Shown here piece by piece: positions 10,383 through 18,723 of a stretch of 64,000 bases of DNA (the stretch's first letter is position 1; each line of letters begins with the position of its first letter). The notes below the pieces were generated by a model. That model ran no database searches. It had not been told where the DNA came from and saw only the letters and a program-made list of their open reading frames with translations. Position numbers and translations under genes: made by a program. Source of the stretch: Achromobacter pestifer (lineage in GTDB: Bacteria; Pseudomonadota; Gammaproteobacteria; Burkholderiales; Burkholderiaceae_B); the NCBI RefSeq assembly GCF_013267355.1, contig NZ_CP053985.1:4340001-4404000 (forward strand). The letters are read 5' to 3'.

Positions 10383-10399
10383 ATCCATAAACATGCGTG

Positions 10400-10432
10400 G
10401 CAATCGGCGCGCCGTGGCGCGCCGATTGCATT
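10400..10432 (+). terminator. Perfect 13-bp stem-loop between boxA and the MaoC gene
   Basis: Positions 10400-10412 pair perfectly with 10417-10429 around a CGTG loop. Only a short T run (ATTTG) follows, and the purine-rich ribosome binding region of the next gene starts just after it. It may be a weak terminator, an mRNA stabiliser for the box transcript, or both. Confidence 0.55.
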
Positions 10433-10450
10433 TGCGGGGGGAATCCAAAA

Positions 10451-10894
10451 ATGAAGTTCGCCGAGTTCAAGGACGGCATGGTCATCAAGGGCGGTCCGGT
10501 CACCGTGACGGAACCCGAGATCCTGGAGTTCGCACGCAAGTTCGATCCCCAGTGGTTCCACACCGATCCCAAGCGCGCCTCGGAAGGCCGCTGGGGCGGG
10601 CTGATCGCCAGCGGCTGGCACACCTGCGCGCTGGCCATGCGCATGGCGGTGGACGCGGCGCTGCACGATTCCGAATCCTTTGGCTCGCCCGGCCTGGGCG
10701 AGGTGCGCTGGCGCACGCCGGTGCGCCCTGGCGATACCCTGCGCCTCGAAGCGCGTGTGCAGGGCGCGCGCACGTCGTCGTCGCGCCCGGACCTGGGCAT
10801 CATCACCTGGGCCTGGACGGTCCTGAACCAGCACGACGAAGGCGTGCTGGAACTGGACGCGACCAGCCTGTTCGATCTGTCCGGCGAAAACTGA
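10451..10894 (+). CDS. MaoC family (hot-dog fold) dehydratase
   Basis: A 147-residue single-domain MaoC-like protein. Asp32 and His37 in FDPQWFHTDP form the usual hydratase dyad pattern, followed by GGLIASGWHTCALAMRM, the conserved hot-dog helix. Relatives hydrate enoyl-CoA or act on related acyl-CoA thioesters. The ATG at 10451 has a run of six G residues upstream. It is co-directional with box genes but separated from boxA by 68 nt containing a strong hairpin. It could work in beta-oxidation of the 3,4-dehydroadipyl-CoA produced by the box pathway; that link is inferred. It converges on the TRAP binding protein gene with a 10-bp gap. Confidence 0.88.
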   Translation: MKFAEFKDGMVIKGGPVTVTEPEILEFARKFDPQWFHTDPKRASEGRWGGLIASGWHTCALAMRMAVDAALHDSESFGSPGLGEVRWRTPVRPGDTLRLEARVQGARTSSSRPDLGIITWAWTVLNQHDEGVLELDATSLFDLSGEN

Positions 10895-10904
10895 GGCCGG
10901 CCGT

Positions 10905-11891
10905 CTAGCGCTTGCCCGCCTGCTTCAGGATGGCGGCGGCTTCAGGGCCGGCCGCTGCCTTCCAGTTCTTGACCGAGTCCGCCGCTGCATCCTTCAGGGC
11001 GCGGCGTACGGGCAGGGGCACCGACGTATTGATCGCCACGCCGTTCTTGCGCATGTTGGCGTAATTCTGCTGCAGGCGGCCGTCGATGCGCTTCCATTGT
11101 TCGGTTTCGGTCTGCGCTGCCGCCTGGTCGATGGCGCGGCGCGTGCGCGCGTCCAGCGCCTGATAAGCCTGCAGGTTCATCGTCGCCACCGAGATCGGCA
11201 TGGCGTAGTTGATTTCCGCGAAGTTGGGCAGGTGCTCCCAGAGCTTGCGGCCCGCGCCGCCGTCGCCCGACGACAGCACCGCGTTCACCTCGCCCGACGC
11301 GATCAGCGGCATCGCGTCCGCGAAGGAGATGTTCTGCGCGCGGGCCCCGGCCTTCTGCATGACGTCCTGCGACGTGGCATCGTAGGTGCGGATGCTCAGC
11401 TTCTTCAAGGCCGCGGCGCTGTCGATCTTCTGCTTGGACCAGATGCCGGACGCCGGCCACGGCGTGGTGTAGAGCAGCTTCTGCCCATGCGCCGCCAGCA
11501 GCTTTTCATAGGCGGGGCGGGCGGCCTTGTTGAGGTTGCGGGCCTTGGACAGCGAGTCCGCCAGAAACGGCAGGGACGACACGCCGAACAAGGGGTACTT
11601 GGTGGCCAGCGCGCCGGCAAAGGCATCGCCCGCATCCACCTTGCGCGCTTGCACCGCATCGATCATGTCGGCCGACTTGATCCCCTTGGACGCGTCATAG
11701 CTGGCGTCGATGACCACATTGCCCGCGGTCTTGGCGCGCACCAGCTCGGCAAAGGTGGATACGCCTTGTCCGGGCATGGAGGTGGCCGGGTATTCGGTGG
11801 TCATCGTGAGGGTGGTGGCGGCGTAGGCGCCATGGGCGAGGAACGCCATGGCGATGCCTGTCATCAGGCGGAGGGTGGGACAGCCTTGCAT
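10905..11891 (-). CDS. TRAP transporter substrate-binding protein (DctP family), orphan
   Basis: A 328-residue periplasmic binding protein of the DctP family. A signal peptide (about residues 1-24, ending HGAYA) is followed by TLTMTTEYPATSMPGQGVSTFAE, and by FADAMPLIASGEVNAVLSSGDGG in the ligand-specific lobe. The frame is open further upstream to 12122, but the ATG at 11891 has AGGAG 7 nt upstream and gives a proper signal peptide. No TRAP membrane subunits (DctQ/DctM) are next to it: it is flanked by the convergent MaoC gene and the divergent sigma factor gene. It presumably serves a permease elsewhere; the ligand is unknown. Confidence 0.88.
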   Translation of the reverse strand: MQGCPTLRLMTGIAMAFLAHGAYAATTLTMTTEYPATSMPGQGVSTFAELVRAKTAGNVVIDASYDASKGIKSADMIDAVQARKVDAGDAFAGALATKYPLFGVSSLPFLADSLSKARNLNKAARPAYEKLLAAHGQKLLYTTPWPASGIWSKQKIDSAAALKKLSIRTYDATSQDVMQKAGARAQNISFADAMPLIASGEVNAVLSSGDGGAGRKLWEHLPNFAEINYAMPISVATMNLQAYQALDARTRRAIDQAAAQTETEQWKRIDGRLQQNYANMRKNGVAINTSVPLPVRRALKDAAADSVKNWKAAAGPEAAAILKQAGKR

Positions 11892-12069
11892 GCGCGGCTC
11901 CTGGTCTGGTTGCGGATCGCCGATGCGCGCGGCCGTCTGGGACCGGCGCCGGATCGCTGCGGCCCATCGTAGGACAAGGCATGCCCGCAGCCTATAGGGA
12001 TGATCGGCAGTGATGACGTGGCAGGCGACGGCGGGTAAACCCCAGCAGGGCCGGTTTGGAATGTTGCTA

Positions 12070-12092
12070 GAATAAGAAACGTTCTCAATAAC
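12070..12092. promoter_or_regulatory. Candidate Fur box upstream of the FecI-like sigma factor
   Basis: The AT-rich stretch GAATAAGAAACGTTCTCAAT (with AAC following, to 12092) has the GAGAA/TTCTTAT character of betaproteobacterial Fur sites and stands out from its GC-rich surroundings. It lies 29 nt upstream of the sigma factor start, where Fur repression is expected for fecI-type genes. It was judged by eye, not scored. Confidence 0.5.
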
Positions 12093-12120
12093 ATTTGCCG
12101 TAATCCCCCTCGGTTCCGTC

Positions 12121-12639
12121 ATGACCCACAGCCTGACCCGCGCGCAGGGCCACGAAAATGTGCGCCTACTCTATGTAGACCATCACCGCTGGCTGGTGGG
12201 CTGGCTGCGCCGGAAGCTGGGTTGCGGCCATGATGCGGCCGACATTGCCCAGGACACTTTCCATCGCCTGCTGGCGGCGCCCGGCAATGCCGAGCCGTTG
12301 CGCGAGCCGCGCGCCTACCTCAGTACGCTGGCGCACGGCCTGGCGGTGGACCAGATCCGTCGGCGCAGGCTGGAGCGCGCCTATCTCGACGAGCTTGCGC
12401 TGTTGCCGGAACCGCAGGCGCCTTCACCCGAAACGCGCGCCATCCTGATCGAAACGCTGTGCCGCGTGGACCGCATGCTCGACGGCTTGAACCGCAAGGC
12501 GCGCACGGCTTTCCTGATGTCGCGGCTGGATGGCATGAGCTATCCCGATATCGCCCGCGCGCTGGACGTGTCGCTGAGTTCGGTGGAGAAGTACATGGCC
12601 GCCGCGATCCGCCATTGCTACGAGGTGCGCTATGGATGA
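12121..12639 (+). CDS. FecI-like ECF sigma factor
   Basis: A 172-residue extracytoplasmic-function sigma factor of the iron-starvation group. Region 2 lies at about residues 13-80 (YVDHHRWLVGWLRRKLGC and AADIAQDTFHRLLA) and region 4 at about 110-165 (FLMSRLDGMSYPDIARALDV, then VSLSSVEKYMAAAI). It starts at ATG 12121 just downstream of a candidate Fur box. The stop overlaps the FecR-like gene by 8 nt, so the pair is translationally coupled. It probably directs transcription of the downstream TonB receptor when the receptor signals ligand binding, as in FecIRA and HurIR systems. Confidence 0.93.
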   Translation: MTHSLTRAQGHENVRLLYVDHHRWLVGWLRRKLGCGHDAADIAQDTFHRLLAAPGNAEPLREPRAYLSTLAHGLAVDQIRRRRLERAYLDELALLPEPQAPSPETRAILIETLCRVDRMLDGLNRKARTAFLMSRLDGMSYPDIARALDVSLSSVEKYMAAAIRHCYEVRYG

Positions 12640-13558
12640 GCGCGCCGCGCAGAACGTCCTGCACGAGGCGATCACCTGGAGCGTGCGGCTGAGCTCCGGC
12701 CGTGCCGACGAGGCCATGCGCGAAGCCTGTCGCCGCTGGCGCCAGGCCAGCGCGGAGCATGAGCGGGTCTGGCGGCAGCTGCAGTCCATCGAGGACGATC
12801 TGGGTGCGGTGGCGGCGCCGGGGGCGGCGCAGGCCTTGCGCGCCGCGCCGCGGATGAGCCGGCGCACGGTGTTGGCCATGCTGGGCGCGGGAGCGGCCGG
12901 CGTGGGGCTGGCGGGCGCGCTGGGCGACGACGCCTGGCGCGGCTGGGGCGCCGACTTCCGCACGGCCGTGGGCGAGCGGCGCAAGTATGCGCTGGCCGGC
13001 GGCGCGCAGCTTTGGCTGGATACCGGCACGGCGGTGCGCCAGGACGCCGGGCATGACCTGACGCTGCTGGCGGGCGAACTTTTGCTGGACACGGGGCCGG
13101 CGGGCGGCCTGGCCTGGACGGTGCGCAGCCGCCAGGCGCGCTTTACCGCGCATGCGGCGCGATTTGCCTTGCGTCAGCTCGATGGGGCCACGGCCTTGGC
13201 CGTGCAGCGCGGCAGCCTGCGGGTCGAGCCTCGGCTGGGCGCGGAGAGCGAGGCGCTGGCTGGCGGCCGCTACCTGGTCAGCGATAGCGCCATGCGTCCG
13301 GATTCCGCCTCCTTCGAGGCGGGGGGATGGGCGGAAGGCGTGCTCGCGGTGCGCGGCATGCGGCTGGGCGAGTTCGTCGCCGAGCTGGCGCGCTATCAGC
13401 GCGGTTGGACCCATTGCGATCCGGCTGTCGCGCAGTTGCGGGTGTCCGGCGTGTTCCAGCTGGACGACGTGGCGGCCGCCCTGGACACGCTGGCGCATGC
13501 GCTGCCGGTAAGGGTGACGCGCTATTCGCGTTTCGTGACGCGGGTGGTTCCCGCCTGA
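12632..13558 (+). CDS. FecR-like anti-sigma/signal transduction protein
   Basis: A 308-residue inner-membrane regulator. The N-terminal cytoplasmic sigma-binding region (DUF4880-like, with EAITWSVRLSSG and CRRWRQASAEHERVWRQLQ) is followed by one membrane segment at about residues 73-95 (MSRRTVLAMLGAGAAGVGLA) and a periplasmic FecR domain. The twin arginine before the hydrophobic stretch resembles a Tat signal, as noted for some FecR proteins. It overlaps fecI by 8 nt and lies 115 nt before the receptor gene. It should relay the state of the receptor signalling domain to the sigma factor. Confidence 0.92.
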   Translation: MDERAAQNVLHEAITWSVRLSSGRADEAMREACRRWRQASAEHERVWRQLQSIEDDLGAVAAPGAAQALRAAPRMSRRTVLAMLGAGAAGVGLAGALGDDAWRGWGADFRTAVGERRKYALAGGAQLWLDTGTAVRQDAGHDLTLLAGELLLDTGPAGGLAWTVRSRQARFTAHAARFALRQLDGATALAVQRGSLRVEPRLGAESEALAGGRYLVSDSAMRPDSASFEAGGWAEGVLAVRGMRLGEFVAELARYQRGWTHCDPAVAQLRVSGVFQLDDVAAALDTLAHALPVRVTRYSRFVTRVVPA

Positions 13559-13578
13559 GCGTCGCCTTTTACCTGCAA

Positions 13579-13606
13579 GGAAAGTTTTTTTTGCCGCCGC
13601 TTTACG
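13579..13606 (+). promoter_or_regulatory. Candidate FecI-type ECF promoter of the TonB receptor gene
   Basis: A GGAAAG hexamer at 13579-13584 resembles the GGAAA-type -35 of iron-starvation sigma factor promoters. A possible -10 region (TTTACG) begins 16 bp downstream, followed by an untranslated leader of about 65 nt. No Fur-like sequence is visible here, which fits control through the sigma factor. Weak evidence by eye only. Confidence 0.3.
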
Positions 13607-13673
13607 GGTTTTGCGGGGTTCGTTCGACATAGGAATAAGCACCCATATGTTCGAACCAGGAAAGTCCCGCTCC

Positions 13674-16073
13674 ATGCCTATCTCCGCCAAGCCGTCTTAC
13701 CGCCATATGCCCGCGCGCCTCGCCCTGTGCGCCGCGCTGGGGGCCGTGTTGCCCGCCGCAGCCCACGCCCAGGCCGATGACCGCGTCGCCCATCGCCAAT
13801 CCGCGGCGCCGCTGGAAGCCGCGCTCAACCAGTACGCCAGTGCCAAGCGTGTCACGCTGTCGTTCGATCCGGCCCTGGTGGCGGGTCGCCAGGCCCCCGC
13901 GCTGGACGGCGATTATTCGGTGCGCGAAGGCTTCAACGCGCTGCTGGCCGGATCCGGCCTGGTTGCCGAGCAGACCGGCGCGCGCCACTACGTGCTGCGC
14001 GCGGCAGGTTCGGTCAGCACGCTGGCGCCGGTGACCGTGACCGGCGAATCGGCGCTGGCCGAGCGCTACAACCCGCCCACCACGGTCGGCTCCAAGTCGC
14101 CGCTCACGCAGCGCCAGATTCCCCAGTCGGTCAGCGTGGTGACGCAGGAGCGCATGGCGCAGCAGGCCATGCAGACGCTGGACGACGCGATGCAGAACAC
14201 GCCCGGCATCACCGTGGAACGGCGCGACAACAGCCGTTCCATCTTCCATTCGCGCGGCTTCGACATCACGTCGTACCAGATCGATGGCATCCCTACGCAG
14301 TACGACTGGCGCATGCTCTCGTCCAGCGACCTGGCGGTGTACGACCGGGTCGAGGTGCTGAAGGGGCCCGCCGGCCTGTACAACGGCGCAAGCGGCCTGG
14401 GCGGCGCCATCAATCTGGTGCACAAGCGGCCGCAGCGCGAGTTCGGCTTCGAGGGCAGCGTGTCGGCCGGATCCTGGGACAACTACCGCAGCCAGGTCGA
14501 TCTGACCGGCGGTCTGAACGAGGACGGCTCGTTGCGCGGCCGGCTCGTGGGCGTGTACCAGGACCGCCGGTTCTTCTACGACAAGACCAATGAACAGCAC
14601 TCGGTGCTGTACGGGGCGCTGGCCTACGATTTCACGCCGCGCACCACGCTGACCATCGGCGGCGGGCGCCAGGAGCGCGACATCCATGCCTCCATGTGGT
14701 CGATTCCCGCCTATGTGACCTACGGCCCCGGCGGCCAGCCGACGTTCTCGCTGGCCGACATCAAGCGTTCGACCTTCCTGGGCGCGGATTGGAACCGCGA
14801 CCAGTTCACCTCGACCGAAGCCTACGCGGACCTGGAGCACAGGCTGGACAACGGCTGGACCGCGAAGCTGGCAGGCCGCTACGCGGAAAACGAACTGGAC
14901 CGTGAGCAGGCCTATGCCTGGGGCCCGGCGGACACGAGCAACGACCTGATCCGGCTGATGTCGGCCAAGGGGCCGACCCGTCAGCGCCAGTCGTCCTACG
15001 ATGCCTATGCCGATGGTCCGGTGCAGCTGTTCGGCCGCGAGCACCATGTCACGCTGGGCGCCAACTTCACCGATTCGCGTTTCCACAACCAGTGGAACTA
15101 TCCCACGCCGAACTGGGCGCCCATCATCGATATCACCCGCCCGCGTTCGGATTTCGACAGGCTGAACTACGCCTTCAACAACGGTAACGACGCGCGTACC
15201 CGCCAATGGGGCATCTATAGCAACCTGCGCATCAGCCTGGCGGATCCGCTGACGCTGGTGGCCGGCGGCCGGCTGAGCTGGTGGGACCTGGATTCCACCC
15301 AGCGCAATCTGGCTGGCGAGAAGTCGCAGCAGGCAAGCTACAACGGCAAGTTCACGCCCAATATCGGCCTGCTGTACGACCTGAACGACACCTACACCTT
15401 GTACGCGAGCTACTCCGAGGTGTTCGCGCCGCAGAACGGATTTAGCACCGCCAGCGGCGACATGCTGGAGCCCTTGAAGGGCAAGCAGGTGGAAGCCGGC
15501 GTGAAGGGCGAATTCTTCGGCGGCGCGCTCAATGCATCGCTGGCGGCGTTCGAGGTCCGCGATGAAAACCGCGCCACCTTGTCGCCGGATTCGACGACGG
15601 TGTATGTGGCTAACGGCAAGACCCGCAACCGCGGCTTCGAATTGCAGGTCAACGGACAGGTGAGTCCGGGTTGGAACGTGTATGCCGGCTACACCTGGCT
15701 GCAGACGCGCGTGGACCAGAGCGCCACGTACGACTCCAATGTCACCGCCGTGGCGCCCCGCCATCTGCTGCGCCTGTGGACCGACTACCGCCTGCCGGGG
15801 CAATGGAACCGCTACACGGTGGGCGGCGGCGTCAATGTCCAGAGCAGCACCTACGTGGCATTTCCGCAGTACAACGGCGCGCGGCTGGAGCAGGGCGGCT
15901 ACGCCACCGTGGACCTGAAGCTGGGCTATGAATTCAACCGCCATCTGGACATGGCGCTCAATGTGACCAATCTGTTCGACCGCAAGTTCTATCAGACCAT
16001 CAGCTCGCCGCGTTCGCAGAACGTTTTCGGCGAACCCAGGGCGTTCATGTTGACCTTGCGCGCCAAGTACTGA
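13674..16073 (+). CDS. TonB-dependent siderophore receptor with N-terminal signalling domain
   Basis: An outer-membrane iron-chelate receptor of 799 residues from the ATG at 13674, which has AGGAAAG 9 nt upstream; an ATG at 13647 is also possible. After a signal peptide ending AAAHAQ comes a secretin/TonB short N-terminal domain (LEAALNQYASAKRVTLSFDP to GLVAEQTGARHYVLRA), the module that contacts FecR. A TonB-box-like APVTVTGESALAE, a plug (QIPQSVSVVTQERM, TPGITVERRDNSR, VLKGPAGLYNGASGLGGAIN) and a 22-strand barrel follow, ending in a C-terminal aromatic residue (LRAKY). Family features (FhuE/FpvA-like) suggest a hydroxamate or mixed siderophore; the actual ligand cannot be read. Confidence 0.95.
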   Translation: MPISAKPSYRHMPARLALCAALGAVLPAAAHAQADDRVAHRQSAAPLEAALNQYASAKRVTLSFDPALVAGRQAPALDGDYSVREGFNALLAGSGLVAEQTGARHYVLRAAGSVSTLAPVTVTGESALAERYNPPTTVGSKSPLTQRQIPQSVSVVTQERMAQQAMQTLDDAMQNTPGITVERRDNSRSIFHSRGFDITSYQIDGIPTQYDWRMLSSSDLAVYDRVEVLKGPAGLYNGASGLGGAINLVHKRPQREFGFEGSVSAGSWDNYRSQVDLTGGLNEDGSLRGRLVGVYQDRRFFYDKTNEQHSVLYGALAYDFTPRTTLTIGGGRQERDIHASMWSIPAYVTYGPGGQPTFSLADIKRSTFLGADWNRDQFTSTEAYADLEHRLDNGWTAKLAGRYAENELDREQAYAWGPADTSNDLIRLMSAKGPTRQRQSSYDAYADGPVQLFGREHHVTLGANFTDSRFHNQWNYPTPNWAPIIDITRPRSDFDRLNYAFNNGNDARTRQWGIYSNLRISLADPLTLVAGGRLSWWDLDSTQRNLAGEKSQQASYNGKFTPNIGLLYDLNDTYTLYASYSEVFAPQNGFSTASGDMLEPLKGKQVEAGVKGEFFGGALNASLAAFEVRDENRATLSPDSTTVYVANGKTRNRGFELQVNGQVSPGWNVYAGYTWLQTRVDQSATYDSNVTAVAPRHLLRLWTDYRLPGQWNRYTVGGGVNVQSSTYVAFPQYNGARLEQGGYATVDLKLGYEFNRHLDMALNVTNLFDRKFYQTISSPRSQNVFGEPRAFMLTLRAKY

Positions 16074-16089
16074 CGCGGCCGCATTGCCC

Positions 16090-17334
16090 ATGGCCGCCGA
16101 CGCGCGTCAATTCTGGGTCCGCGTGCACCGCTGGGCGGGCCTGGCCACGGCGCTGTTCCTTTTCATCGCGGGGCTGACCGGCTCCATCCTGGTGTTCGAG
16201 GAGGAGCTGGACGCCTGGCTCAATCCCGGACTGATGCGGGTGGCGCCGCCGTCCGCGGGCGCCCCGATGATGGATCCCTACGCCTTGCGCGCAGCCGTGC
16301 AGCGCCAGTTGCCGTGGGCGGCCGTCGACCAGTTGCCGCTGCGGCGCGAGCCGGGGCATTCCGTCGCGTTGCGGCTTGCGCCCAAGTTGGAGGCCGGCAG
16401 CGGACGGCCGCTGCCGCTGGACGCCACGCACGCCTATGCCGATCCCTATACCGGCAGGGTTCTGGGCGTGCGTGAAGAGGGCAGACTGTCGCTGGCGCGC
16501 CAGGACCTGATTCCGCTGATCTACCGCATCCATTGCGAACTGGCGCTGCCGGGCATCTGGGGGCGCCTGCTGTTCGGCGTCATTGCGCTGATCTGGACGC
16601 TGGACTGCTTCGTGGGCTTCTACTTGACCCTGCCCAGCCGCGGGGCGCGCCGCGGCGGATTCTGGCGCGGCTGGCGGCCGGCCTGGCTGATCAAGCGCGG
16701 CGCCAGCGCCACCCGGGTGACGCTGGACGTGCACCGGGCCTTCAGCCTGTGGCTATGGGCGCTGCTGCTGGTCTATGCCTGGTCCAGCGTCATGTTCAAT
16801 CTGCGCGCGCAGGTGTACCAGCCGCTGATGTCGCAGATGCTGCCCTTCGATACTTCATGGCGCCAGGCGCCGGCGTTGCCGAGCCCCGTGCTGGAGCCGG
16901 CCCTGGACTGGCGCCAGGCGCATGAGGCCGCGCGCGCCGCGATGGCGGAGTTGGCGCGCGAGCGCGGCTTCAGCGTCGATGGCGAGGAGTTGCTGATGCT
17001 GGACCGCCGTCGCGGCTTGTACGGCTATCTTGCGCACAGCGACGCCGACCTGCGCAGCCGCGTGGGCAATACGGGGATACTCATCGACGCGGCCAGCGGC
17101 GAACGCCGCGGCATCTATCTGCCCACGCGCGGCGCAGCGGGCGACACCTTCAGCAACTGGATCGGCGCGCTGCACATGGCGCACGTGTTCGGCCTGCCGT
17201 ATCGCCTGCTGGCCCTGGCGCTTGGGCTGGTCGTGGCGGCCCTGTCGGTGACCGGTGTGATGATCTGGTGGCGCAAGCGCCGGGGACGCTTGCGGCAGTT
17301 GCCGGCGCGGGCCAGGATCCGGCTTGAGCGCTAG
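16090..17334 (+). CDS. PepSY-associated membrane protein, probable siderophore-iron reductase
   Basis: A 414-residue inner-membrane protein of the PepSY_TM family. The first membrane segment (GLATALFLFIAGLTGSILVF) follows FWVRVHRWAG near the N-terminus. Two central segments flank IYRIHCELALPGIWGRLLFG and DVHRAFSLWLWALLLVYAWS, and a last one is near residue 370 (FGLPYRLLALALGLVVAALS). Histidines in the segments resemble haem-ligand positions of the FsrB/PiuB-type reductases often placed behind TonB receptors. The gene starts 16 nt after the receptor and is probably cotranscribed. A role in ferric-siderophore reduction or release is inferred. Confidence 0.85.
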   Translation: MAADARQFWVRVHRWAGLATALFLFIAGLTGSILVFEEELDAWLNPGLMRVAPPSAGAPMMDPYALRAAVQRQLPWAAVDQLPLRREPGHSVALRLAPKLEAGSGRPLPLDATHAYADPYTGRVLGVREEGRLSLARQDLIPLIYRIHCELALPGIWGRLLFGVIALIWTLDCFVGFYLTLPSRGARRGGFWRGWRPAWLIKRGASATRVTLDVHRAFSLWLWALLLVYAWSSVMFNLRAQVYQPLMSQMLPFDTSWRQAPALPSPVLEPALDWRQAHEAARAAMAELARERGFSVDGEELLMLDRRRGLYGYLAHSDADLRSRVGNTGILIDAASGERRGIYLPTRGAAGDTFSNWIGALHMAHVFGLPYRLLALALGLVVAALSVTGVMIWWRKRRGRLRQLPARARIRLER

Positions 17335-17358
17335 CGCCCGGCTTGCGGCGGCTGAATG

Positions 17359-17392
17359 CAAAACGGCCCGGCATGGGCCGGGCCGGGCCGTT
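17359..17392 (-). terminator. Hairpin terminator between the PepSY gene and gcdH
   Basis: AACGGCCCGGC (17362-17372) pairs with GCCGGGCCGTT (17382-17392). Read on the minus strand it is followed by TTTTGC, so it most likely ends the gcdH transcript; it may also stop the rightward PepSY transcript. Confidence 0.6.
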
Positions 17393-17416
17393 GCGCGCCA
17401 TGCGGCGGTCAAGCGA

Positions 17417-18610
17417 TCAATAGAACGCCTGGATGCCGGTCTGTGCGCGGCCCAGGATCAGGGCGTGCACGTCATGGGTGCCTTCGTAGGTGTTGACCAC
17501 TTCCAGGTTCACCAGGTGGCGGGCCACGCCGAACTCGTCGGAAATGCCGTTGCCGCCGAGCATGTCGCGCGCCAGGCGGGCGATGTCCAGCGCCTTGCCG
17601 CAAGAGTTGCGCTTCATGATCGAGGTGATTTCGACGGCGGCGGTGCCTTCGTCCTTCATGCGGCCCAGGCGCAAGCAGCCGGCCAGCGCGAGGGTGATCT
17701 CGGTCTGCATGTCGGCCAGCTTCTTCTGGATCAGCTGGTTGGCAGCCAGCGGGCGGCCGAATTGCTTGCGGTCCAGCGTGTACTGGCGGGCGGTATGCCA
17801 GCAGGCTTCGGCGGCGCCGAGGGCGCCCCAGGCGATACCGTAGCGGGCCGAGTTCAAGCAGGTGAACGGACCCTTCAGGCCGGACACGCCGGGCATCATC
17901 TGGTCAGCGGAAATTTCCACTTCGTCCATGACGATTTCGCCGGTGATCGAGGCGCGCAGGCCGACCTTGCCGTGGATGGCCGGGGCCGACAGACCCTTCA
18001 TGCCCTTTTCCAGGATGAAGCCGCGGATCTTGCCGTCGAAGTCGCCGCCGACGCACTTGGCCCACACCACGAAGACATCGGCGATGGGGGAGTTGGTGAT
18101 CCACATCTTGTTGCCGGAAACCTTGTAGCCGTCGGACGTCTTGACGGCGCGGGTTTCCATGCCGCCGGGGTCGGAGCCGTGGTTGGGTTCGGTCAGGCCG
18201 AAGCAGCCGATCCATTCGCCGCGGGCCAGCTTGGGCAGGTACTTTTGCTTTTGGGCTTCGCTGCCGAATTCATTGATGGGCACCATCACCAGCGACGATT
18301 GCACGCTCATCATGGAACGGTAGCCGGAGTCGATGCGTTCGACTTCGCGGGCGATCAGGCCGTAGCTGACGTAGTTCAGACCGGCGCCGCCGTATTCGAC
18401 GGGGATGGTCGCGCCCAGCAGGCCCAGTTCGCCCATCTCGGAGAAGATGGCCGGGTCGGTCTGTTCATTGCGGAAGGCGTTCAGCACGCGCGGGGCGAGC
18501 TTGTCCTGCGAATAGGCCAGGGCGGCGTCGCGCACCATGCGTTCTTCGTCGGTCAGTTGCTGGTCCAGCAACAGGGGGTCTTGCCAGTGAAAGGAAGGAT
18601 TCGAGGACAT
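17417..18610 (-). CDS. gcdH: Glutaryl-CoA dehydrogenase
   Basis: A 397-residue FAD-dependent acyl-CoA dehydrogenase that oxidises and decarboxylates glutaryl-CoA to crotonyl-CoA, joining lysine, tryptophan and aromatic catabolism to beta-oxidation. Conserved features include [71 protein letters not shown] and the catalytic-base segment [15 protein letters not shown] with Glu376. Length and these motifs separate GcdH from short-chain acyl-CoA dehydrogenases. It is transcribed leftward with a terminator hairpin beyond its stop. The next gene upstream on the same strand, the thiamine-diphosphate enzyme, is 113 nt away, and no CoA-transferase is adjacent. Confidence 0.95.
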   Translation of the reverse strand: MSSNPSFHWQDPLLLDQQLTDEERMVRDAALAYSQDKLAPRVLNAFRNEQTDPAIFSEMGELGLLGATIPVEYGGAGLNYVSYGLIAREVERIDSGYRSMMSVQSSLVMVPINEFGSEAQKQKYLPKLARGEWIGCFGLTEPNHGSDPGGMETRAVKTSDGYKVSGNKMWITNSPIADVFVVWAKCVGGDFDGKIRGFILEKGMKGLSAPAIHGKVGLRASITGEIVMDEVEISADQMMPGVSGLKGPFTCLNSARYGIAWGALGAAEACWHTARQYTLDRKQFGRPLAANQLIQKKLADMQTEITLALAGCLRLGRMKDEGTAAVEITSIMKRNSCGKALDIARLARDMLGGNGISDEFGVARHLVNLEVVNTYEGTHDVHALILGRAQTGIQAFY

Positions 18611-18723
18611 GCTGGGTCTCCGCTATGGATTTCGGAATGCTAGAAAGTTTAAACCTAAAATAATTCGGGCGGCAAGCGGCGAATGGAACGGCCGGCGCGC
18701 GGCGCCGCCGTTCCGTCCCGCCT

